Origin: Phoronis ovalis
Lineage: Eukaryota; Phoronida; Phoronidae
DNA: 13,720 nt
NCBI GenBank assembly: GCA_028565635.1
Contig: JAOXYB010036507.1
Coordinates: forward strand, 1-13,720
Direction: 5' to 3'
Part shown: in pieces, positions 1 through 8,755 of the stretch
Layout: each line of letters begins with the position of its first letter
Numbering within the stretch: the first letter of the stretch is position 1
Notes under the pieces: generated by a model
Told to the model about the DNA's origin: nothing
Database searches by the model: none
Seen by the model: the letters and a program-made list of their open reading frames with translations, nothing else
Program-made: the position numbers and the translations under genes

Positions 1-3000
1 CTGGCTTCAGACTTGGTGAGAGTGACACTGCTCCGTCTCAAATGGTAGCTGGAGGCAGAGCCGCACCAAAGCAGGTTTGTGAGAACAATGTTTTTGAATG
101 TATATTTAAATGTAAAAAGCATTATACAATACACTTATTACGAACGAACTGCGCTGCATTGTGATATTATACGTCTAACAGCAAAATGTAATATCTGTCT
201 GAAATTGGCCGGTATAATCCATGGATTTAAAAAAATAAATAAACTATTACAGACTACTATTAGCACTACAATTTAACCAGTTGTGTTGTTGTTTCTCTTG
301 ATAACTAAAAAAGCTATCTGCTTGCAGCGAGATGTTGTATTAAAGCTGTGGAAAAATGGGTTTAGTATTGACGATGGTCCTTTACGGGATTATCGGGATC
401 CGGACAGTAAAGAGTTCTTGGACTCTATACACAGAGGGTAAGAAGCGCAGCAGTGCATGTATCAGGGTGCTCGTGTAAATCCATTAATACTTAATGACCG
501 GAGTAACTTCAAATTCACCCTGCCCATCTATTTAAAATTACTGTTTGTCTCATCAAATTTTTTTTGTCTCCCTGTCAAAGCGAACAGGGTATCAGTAACA
601 CGACATCAGCCATTCATTACATCCATCTTAAAAGAGTACTTTCCAGTAAGAATTATAAAAATTACTCAATCCATCTTTAAGTTATAAGTATTTGTGTTAG
701 TGGCTGTAGAAGCTGCTATTATAACCTTTATTACCCATAATGCAAAGTGCTGATGAGATCAGAGATGAACAAAACTATATAGGAAAAAAATGTCACCGAT
801 ATACACCCATAACAATGCTGAAATGCAGTTATTTGCATTAAATATGCCCCCAGACTATACCTTCACAAAATATTACATTTCAATAGCTTATCACTTGCCT
901 GATAAATAAAATATAAAGGATTTTACAATTTTTTACAATACAAATACATGCAGACGTGTTCATCTCTGATGTCAGAGCACTTTGAATTATGAGAAATAAA
1001 ATTTTGTAATGGCAGCTACCAAAACCACCAACATGTCTGTAACTTCAAAATGAATTTAATAATTTTGTAGGAAATTATTCTTTGAATATGTACCTAAACG
1101 AAGGATGGCTCATGGATGTGATTGGCACCTGATTCACTGTATCATTCGAACTCTTTTTATCTCCTCTGCTTCTCTTTTAGAATTAACCTACACTTTCTAT
1201 ATATCTCTCCTAGCATCCCTTTTCCAATTTAAATTACACCCTCTATCATTTAATCATTGGTATTTTCGGATCCCCCAGCCTGTAGTATTTAGTCAGCCCT
1301 TAGAAAAGGCATTCATATTTGTGACAAAAACAACATTTTTTGTTAGTAATGTAGTGGGCCAGATCTACTGTCTGTAACCTCGGACACTGGTCAAATGATC
1401 ATACTTCTTTCATGGCGAAAATTTTGCAGGTATCTACGTACATGGAATTATCTGAAATAATGGTTCTTGGTAATTTATTTATTTTAACATTCACTATTTT
1501 CCATAAGTATAGATTGTGTAAGTTATAAAACTTGAACAAAAATTTTAAAGGTGTTCTGTAAACTTACAAACATTTGTTCTGAAATGTAATAGTTAGAAAC
1601 TAGAATGTATAAATTGGAACTGGACTTTTATACAAATGTGATAATTATTTGGAAGTCTGTTTATTTATGTTGTAGTGAAATCCCTAATGAGTTAATCCGG
1701 CTAGCAGAAGGAGGACAGGTAAATCTAGATATGGAGGATCAAAGAGAATCTGACTATAGTGGGCCAAAAACTGTACGGAAAGCATTTGGTGGGGCAGGAC
1801 ACATGCTGGGAAGGTACACGCAAAAACTTGTAAAAATACATGGGACAAAGTTTGTAGGGTTGTGGGACATACTTGGGATGTAAACAAAAAAAAATATTGT
1901 GGAAGAATTCCAGGTTTTGGAGATTTGATTGCGGGACAAAAAGAGAAATTGTACTGTAAGCTACAGGGTGATGTTATGTTCACAGAATTTGGATATAAGC
2001 TTGAGTCCCTGCAGCAAAGGTATGAAGCCATGCCTGGGGGATGTCATAACTAATATCAGAAAGGAGGTACTTTTCGACACTCTTTCATATCAAAGAATTA
2101 TACTTGCCAAATTAGTGCGAGGCTTTTTTAGTTGTAAGCAATTTCTTGTACTCGGGAACATTTCTGCGTGCCATGTTGGGAGTTTTTGTTTGCTTCCTTT
2201 CAATAAAAGCTTTAGCTATGGTCAGTAAGAAGCGTTTTATTTTTTTTAATAGCTGTACAGTAACTTCAGTAAATGTGACATTAAAAATATTTTAGCCAAA
2301 CTGATTTAAATAGTAATAAATATAATTATTATTCCGTTACAGTCCAGCACCCAATGTTGTTACTCAAGCATCACCAGCTTTGGCTGATAAACATGAAAAT
2401 AGTGCCAAACAATCTATAACAGTAGACGAATCGAAGCCTACGACACAATTACAAATAAGATTGGCAGACGGCTCAAGGTACATATATATCAGTCTTTGCT
2501 GTGGTTGGATTAAGTCTGTTCCACATTTAGTTGTACAAACTAGGGGGAAGGCACCCTTTAGATGACTCCATCCCCATCATATATTTCGTATCATGTTACA
2601 TACTCTTATATGTGTATGAATTAATTAGTAACTCACCTCCCATATGTTTTTATTGAAGTGCCTTCTCTCTTCATATAACTAAAAAGGGAACAGTCGCTAT
2701 TTAATTTAGTATAATATGTGGCTGATAATAAAACAGTAATGTATATTATTGTTATGAGAATGCAGTCGATATATTCATTTATTTCATTTGCCTATAACTA
2801 GTTCAAAGCCATGACACCAATGACATGCATCTATTTTTGTTAAGATAACTTGTAATCTCTTTGTTTAACATGGGATTGCTGAATAGCCCCTAATTTATGA
2901 CTGTCCTATAGCAGCAGTACAAATCGTGTCGCACTAATTCTTAATGTTATGACAATTTTATTCTTGAATTTGCGATGTTTCTTTAAATCTTCACATATAA

Positions 3001-3884
3001 AAACCTTGATAAATTTTAAAAATAGACGGTTTTACAAAATGGTGTGGAATTGGTGTTTTTACATGGGCAGAACCTAAGATTTCTATAACTGGATGTCACT
3101 GCTACTACAAAGAAGTGTGTTCATTATCTAACTTTATTTCGTACTTGTTTTTTACCAATGCACATTTCCTGTCAGTCTGCTATTGTACTTTTTGTATTTT
3201 TGTTTCAGACTTGTGACTAAGTTTAATCACACGCACACAGTTTCTGATATAAGGAATTACATTCTAAAGTATCCTTTTTTGCTAACTTGGCATTGTTTAT
3301 ATGTATGTGCTTTGGCTTGATTGTGTGAGTGTGTATTATGCCATATTTCTTACCTTAATATATCCATGTGCAGTTGATGAGAGAGTTTGAATTCAGTTTG
3401 TACTTTGCAAAACAAGCAGTTTTCTAGAATAGTATTCATAAAATACTAAAATTTCACATACTACAAGTTACTTATATTATAGATCAAGTTTTTCTACGCA
3501 TTATATGTTTCTTGAATAATTTGTTTTTAACATAACATATAATTATCTTTTATGCTAATATGTGCGGACCGTGTTTAAAATCTTGCATATTGCTGTGCTG
3601 CCATCTTCTGACAAACAAGCCAGACATATAGTAACCCATTTGAAGGGTGATAATTAAAATTGTGCCTTATTTAGGATATGCCTAGATTTCTTTTTAACAA
3701 TCTGTGTTTAAAATATTCAGTTTCTTAAGTTTTTTCTTAACCGACCTGCAGAGCACGCCCACAGTTTGGGACATCATCGTTCGTGATAATGACAACATTT
3801 CCTAATAAGGAGTTAGCAGATGAAAACATTACTTTAGAAGATGCGAAACTACTCAATGCAGTTATAGTTCAGAGGTTAAAATGA
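1..3884 (+). CDS. NSFL1C: NSFL1 cofactor p47 orthologue (SEP + UBX domains), 3' six exons, partial
   Basis: Proteins of this family are adaptors of the AAA ATPase p97/VCP, acting in Golgi and ER membrane fusion and in handling of ubiquitinated cargo. The visible coding exons are 1-74 (codons start at 3), 328-437, 1676-1813, 2343-2477, 3209-3268 and 3752-3884, with stop TGA at 3882-3884, giving about 215 residues. All junctions are GT-AG. The SEP domain is read from exons 2-3 ([17 protein letters not shown], then [14 protein letters not shown]). The UBX domain is read from exons 4-6 ([24 protein letters not shown], then [15 protein letters not shown] and [11 protein letters not shown] at the C-terminus). 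Compared with p47 proteins of about 370 residues, the N-terminal UBA and linker regions lie off the left edge. The spliced frame contains no stop or frameshift, so the gene looks intact. Exons 3, 4 and 5 are multiples of three flanked by phase-2 introns. Identity is confident from several conserved blocks in the right order. Confidence 0.95.
75..327 (+). other. p47 intron (phase 0)
   Basis: The donor is CAG|gtttgt at 75 and the acceptor is cttgcag|cga ending at 327. The upstream exon ends on a codon boundary and the downstream exon opens with RDVVLKLWK, the start of the SEP domain. The short open frame that crosses this intron has no recognisable similarity. Confidence 0.85.
438..1675 (+). 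other. p47 intron (phase 2), 1.2 kb
   Basis: The donor is GAGG|gtaaga at 438 and the acceptor is tatgttgtag|tgaaat ending at 1675. Splicing restores a glycine codon (GG + T) and continues the SEP domain as [10 protein letters not shown]. The intron is AT-rich. I see no nested gene, transposon ends or RNA gene in it. Confidence 0.88.
1814..2342 (+). other. p47 intron (phase 2)
   Basis: The donor is GGAAG|gtacac at 1814 and the acceptor is ccgttacag|tccagc ending at 2342. The split codon AG+T gives serine, producing the linker HMLGS-PAPNV. Short open frames on both strands inside the intron show no family resemblance. Confidence 0.85.
2478..3208 (+). other. p47 intron (phase 2)
   Basis: The donor is TCAAG|gtacat at 2478 and the acceptor is ttgtttcag|acttgt ending at 3208. 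AG+A restores arginine between the UBX strand IRLADGS and LVTKFNHTH. The intron is AT-rich with nothing else recognised. Confidence 0.87.
3269..3751 (+). other. p47 intron (phase 2)
   Basis: The donor is CTAAA|gtatcc at 3269 and the acceptor is gacctgcag|agcacg ending at 3751. AA+A restores lysine, giving the UBX sequence [15 protein letters not shown] second AG two bases downstream of the chosen acceptor would break the frame, so 3751 is preferred. The intron is AT-rich with nothing else recognised. Confidence 0.85.
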
Positions 3885-4046
3885 TACAACAGCAAGAGAC
3901 ATGAACTTTGATTATAACAGACTTTATGTACAAATTAGTACAATGAATATTGAGCAATATCTCACAAATACAGCACCTATGAAACTAACTGGTTTACAAT
4001 GTTTAGTGAACATCTTTAATGGTGGTGACAAAGCTTTGATTATTTT

Positions 4047-4052
4047 AATAAA
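4047..4052 (+). terminator. Candidate polyadenylation signal AATAAA for p47
   Basis: This is the first perfect AATAAA downstream of the p47 stop codon, 163 bases away. Further copies lie at 4358 and 4381, so the true cleavage site cannot be chosen from sequence alone. Confidence 0.4.
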
Positions 4053-5005
4053 ATCATTGTGGTGTCTAACACTTCGATATTTTTTGGTACCCTTGCTGAT
4101 AAATTTACTATTTTCTTATATGTCTACTCTTACATATGCCATGTCAAAGAGAATAGGACCATTTCAAGTTACAGTTTCAAATCTCATCCAACAGAGAAAA
4201 TGTGAGATTTAAACTTTAACTTTATAATAACATTGAAAATGTTAGTTTTTCTTCAAATAATTATTTTATTTATTTGCTGATAAAATACTGTGTGCGTTTT
4301 CTAAATTCGTACAGGGTTCATAAAGAAATATTTATCCAGTTAGAAATTTTGTTGAGAAATAAAAACAATTATAGATATGAAATAAATCGCTTTGCACCTT
4401 ATGTTAGGTAATTTTGCCCATATGACCCTCTAGTGACAATGATGGAAAGTTGCTACTCAAAAGGTTGCTACTCTGTTTTGTCTTTGATTATTGTTAATAA
4501 AAGAACTGAATCCTGCATGAAAATAAATCAAAATAACTTCACATTATAGAATGCAATCCACTGTAAGTTTAGTAATACTTCTTGATGACATTAACTTTTC
4601 GTCTTTTTGGTAAATCCATTTTTAAAATTTTTGATTTCACATACTGCTTCAAAAATCAGTGAATCGTTGGTGCATGGGAAGTCAAATATTTAACAAAAAA
4701 ACGCTTTTCATATAACATGCGCAATTTAATCCCATGTAAGGTTTTAAATTATGTGTTTTGTTTTGCATCGAGTTGCAATTATTAAATTGTTTTTATTTAT
4801 AAGATTTAATTTTTATTTAAAATATGATACCTTATAAGTTTTGCAAACATGTGATAATACAAAGTAACATTTTCAAATTCCGAAAGCAGACTCTGATCAA
4901 AAGCATCTTGAAAGCTTGCATGCTATTATACATACATACATAAAATGCCATCTAACCACATTCATCCAGCTTAATCCTGGGATTGATCACACTGAATGAA
5001 CCACA

Positions 5006-5024
5006 TAATTAATTAATTAATAAT
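5006..5024. repeat. Short TAAT/TTAA simple repeat
   Basis: A run of about four and a half TAAT units sits in the AT-rich intergenic flank. A second short simple repeat, built on TACA, lies at about 4928-4942. Both are ordinary microsatellites with no sign of function. Confidence 0.6.
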
Positions 5025-5652
5025 CAGAGGAATCGAGAGATGTTGCCATCAAACAAAATGTATTTAGAACCACAATAACAGTAACAAAGTGGATTCATAT
5101 TTCACTCGGAAAACCATATCCTTATTCTAATCAAATATACATGTTATACTGCATTTCAAGAGTACATTATTTAGGAATTTGTTATTACAAAAACTACTGC
5201 TGAATACACTATTACAATTACTTACAAAATATCAAAATCGTTTTTATCAAAGGAGACATTACAACTACGACAATTTTAAATAAATCTATACACATTTATT
5301 TTACAAAGCATTCAATGTATATAAACTCATATGCAAAAACATCCATTTTAGAAATTAAGTGTATTATAATATATTTTAATATCACTAAAAGTATAAAGTG
5401 AATTTTAATTATTTTGTTATTAACTATTCAAATTCTGGATACGCAATAAATACTTCCGAAATTATACAAAATAAGCCAATATTGAATCAAATGTAGTAAT
5501 ATACGTACAACACGGTTTATAAGTCAAAACACCAAATTTGCTTTTGTACATATTCATAGTAAAGAAATCATGCCAGTTGTCATACAAAGCAATATTTGCT
5601 TTGCCATCTTTTTTCATATACTTCAGCAAAACAAGTATCTTCACAATTACTT

Positions 5653-6906
5653 TTATATGGATGAGCCCGGCCCGGTATCATAATTAAAGCATTTAATCGT
5701 ATTCAGTGCCTCTAGGTACTGTGTTACAGCATTATCATACTCACCCAGACTATAATACACTGATACAATATTTTATAGTGCTAAAGCTACACCTTCACCA
5801 TAAATCTGTATCAACATCAGAAGTGATTGTTTGTAGCGTGATAATGCATTATCATGCTGACCCAGAGCGCAATACACTGATGCTATGTTATATAATGATA
5901 TTGCTACATCTGGATGTGCACCTTCACCGTACATCTGTTTTCTCATCTGAAATGATTGTTGGTAGTGTGACAATGCATTATCATACTTACCCAGGCTGCC
6001 ATACATTGATGCTATGTTATTTAATGATAATGCTACATGTGGATGTGCACCTTCACCGTAAATCTGTTTCAACATCTGAAGTGATTGTTGGTAGTGTGAC
6101 AATGCATCATCATACTCACCCAGGTGAGTGTACACTGATGCTATGTTATTTAATGATGTTACTATATCTGAGTGTGCACCTTCACCGTAAATCTGCTTTC
6201 TCATCTGTAGTGATTGTAGGTAGTGTGACAATGCATTATCATACTCACCGATACTCTTATACACTGATGCTATGTTATTTAATGATACTGCTACATCTGG
6301 ATGGGCACCTTCACCGTAAATCTGTTTTCTTATCTGTAGTGATTGTCGGTAGTGTGACAATGCAGTATCATACTCACCGAGGTTGCCATACACTGACGCT
6401 AAGTTATGTAATGATATTGCTACATGTGGATTTGCACCTTCACCGTAGATCTGTTGCATCATCTGTTGTGATTGTTGGTAGTGTGACAATGCATTATCAT
6501 ACTCACCCAATATGCTATACACTGATGCTATGTTATTTAATGATGCTGCTACATCTGGATGCGCTTCTTCACCGTAAATCTGTTTTGTCATCTGTAGTGA
6601 TTGTTGGTAGTGCAACAATGTATTAACATACTCACCCAGGCGAGTGTACACTGATGCTATGTTATTTAATGATGTTGCTACATCTGGATGTGCACCTTCA
6701 CCGTAAATCTGTTTTCTCATCTGTGTGATTGCTGATAGTGTGACAATGCATTATCATACTCACCGAGGCTGCTAAACATTGATGTTATGTTATTTAATGA
6801 TGATGCTACATGTGGATGCGCACCTTCACCGTAAATCAGTTGCATCTTCTGTAGGGACTTTTGGTAGTATGATAATGCATTATCATACTCATCCAGCCTT
6901 TCGTTG
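5653..6906 (-). pseudogene. Frame-broken continuation of the TPR array (units 15-24)
   Basis: The TPR array continues downstream of the 1220-residue frame. Unit 15 lacks four bases within 6888-6904, which shifts the frame and creates the TGA at 6836-6838. In the shifted frame the repeat reads on (LDEYDNALSYYQKS, then unit 16 with NNITSMFSSLGEYDNA) until a one-base deletion near 6724 produces another stop. From 6720 to 5773 a 315-residue frame encodes seven perfect 43-residue units (17-23). Unit 24 lacks 12 bases (residues equivalent to HPD and one neighbour) and has TAA at 5773-5775. Beyond it the same frame reads NIVSVYYSLGEYDNA and ends at TAA 5653-5655. Three independent lesions point to a decayed C-terminal part. 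Alternatives are assembly errors in a repetitive tract, or separate translation of 6720-5773, which begins with ATG but has no evident promoter. Confidence 0.65.
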
Positions 6907-8755
6907 ATGCTATGTTATTTAATAGTGATGCTACATGTGGATGTGCACCTTCACCGTAAATCTGTTGCATCATCTGAAGTGATTGTTGGTAGTGTGACAA
7001 TGCATTATCAAGATCGCCGAGGTAGCCATACATTGATCCTATGTTATGTAATGATCTTGCAACAGTTGGATATGCACCTTCACCGTAAATCTGTTGCATC
7101 ATCTGAAGTGATTGCTGGTAAAGTGACAATGCATTATCATACTCACCGAGGATGCCATACATTGATGCTATGTTATATAATGACATTGCTACATCTGGAT
7201 GTGCACCTTCTCCGTAAATCTGTTTTCTCATCTGTAGTGATTGAAGGTAGTGTGACAATGCAGTATTATACTCACCGAGGCTGCTATACATTGTTGCTAT
7301 GTTATTTATTGAGTTTGCTACATCTGGATGTGCACTTTCACCGTAAATCTGCTTGCTCATCTGTAGCGACTGTTGGTAGTGTGACAATGCTTTATCATAC
7401 TCACCGACTGCATTATACATTGATGCTATGTAATTTAATGATAATGCTATATCTGGGTGTGCACCTTCTCCGTAAATCTGTTTTGACACCTGAAGTGATT
7501 GCTGGTAGTGTGACAATGCAGTATCATACTCACCGAGGGTGCCATACACTGATGCTAGGTTATTTAATGATCTTGCTACATCTGGAAGTGCACCTTCACC
7601 ATAAATCTGTTTGCTCATCTGTAGCGATTGTTGGTAGTGTGACAATGCATTATCATACTCACCTAGCTTGTTATACACTGATGCTATATTATTTAATGAA
7701 TCTGCTACATCTGGATGTGCACCTTCACCGTAAATCTGTTTTCTCATCTGTAGTAATTGTTGGCAGTGCGACAATGCATTGCCATACTTACCGAGTTTGA
7801 AATACACTGATGCTATGTTATCTAATGATGTTGCTACATCTGGATGTGCACCTTTACCGTAAATCTGTTTTCTCATCTGAAGTGATTTCTGGTAGAGTGA
7901 CAATGCATTATCATACTCACCCAGGTTGTCATACAATAATGCTTTGTTATTGAATAATACTGCTACATCTGGATGTGCACCTTCACCGTAAATCTGCTGC
8001 ATCATCTGTAGTGATTGTTGGTAGTGTGACAATGCATTATCATACTCACCGAGGTTGGCATACATTAATCCTATGTTGTCTAATGATCTTGCTACATCTG
8101 GATGTGCACCTTCACCGTAAATCTGTTGCATCATCTGTTGTGATTGCTGGTAGAGTGACAATGCAGTATCATACTCACCGAGGCTTTTATACACTGATGC
8201 TATGTTATCTAATGATATTGCTACATCTGGATGTGCACCTTCACCGTACATCTGTTGCATCATTTGTTGTGATTTTTGGCAGTGTGACAATGCATTATCG
8301 TACTCACCCAATATGTTATAAACTGATGCTATGTTATTTAATGATAATGTTAGATATGGATGTACACTTTCACCGTAAATCTCTTGCATCATCTGAAGTG
8401 ATTGTTGGAAGTGTGACAATGCAATATCATACTCACCCAGGCTTTTATACACATATGCTATGTTATGTAAAGTTGTTGCTACATCTGGATGTGCATCTTC
8501 ACCGTAAATCAGTTGCATCATCTGTAGTGATTGTTGGTAGTATGACAATGCATTATCATACTCACCGAGGCTTCTGTACAGTGTTGCTACGTTATTTAAT
8601 GATACTGCTACACCTGGATGTGCACCTTCACCGTAAATCTGTTTAAGCATCCGTAGTGATTGTTGGCAGTGTGACAATGCATTATCATACTCACCGATAC
8701 TCTCATAAACTGATGCTATGTTATTTAATAATGCTGCTACATCTGGATGTGCCCC
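5653..8755 (-). repeat. Tandem array of about 24 TPR-coding units, 129 bp each
   Basis: The spacing between successive copies of the marker caccgt (plus strand; ends at 5930, 6059 and 6188) is exactly 129 bp, equal to 43 codons. Unit 1 begins at 8755, unit 15 at 6949, unit 17 at 6696 and the truncated unit 24 at 5793. Units 1-14 and 17-23 have the exact length; unit 15 is 125 bp and unit 16 is 128 bp. Interior units look near-identical at base level while the two ends are more diverged, the pattern expected when unequal crossing-over or gene conversion homogenises an array. Confidence 0.93.

Larger units (their letters stand above)
3885..5652. other. 3' flank between convergent p47 and TPR genes
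   Basis: This AT-rich stretch begins with the p47 3' UTR and ends at the TPR gene 3' side on the other strand. Plus-strand AATAAA hexamers occur at 4047-4052, 4358-4363 and 4381-4386, and any of them could serve p47. For the minus-strand gene, the hexamer TTTATT (AATAAA on the minus strand) occurs at 5295-5300. The 103-codon open frame at 3901-4212 lies right after the p47 stop, has AT-rich composition and resembles nothing, so I treat it as untranslated. No RNA gene or mobile element was recognised. Confidence 0.6.

Noticed and set aside
1684-2228. Open frames on both strands across the p47 exon and intron
   Set aside because: They overlap the p47 exon out of frame or lie in its intron, and show no family resemblance. 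A vague similarity between about 1797-1830 and 1864-1900 is too weak to call a duplication.
3901-4212. 103-codon plus-strand open frame after the p47 stop
   Set aside because: It begins 16 bases after the p47 stop, contains an AATAAA, has AT-rich low-information composition and matches nothing; it fits 3' UTR.
5653-8755. Regular spacing suggestive of a CRISPR array or satellite DNA
   Set aside because: The full 129-bp period is coding and translates to TPRs; there are no short repeats with unique spacers, and the genome is eukaryotic.
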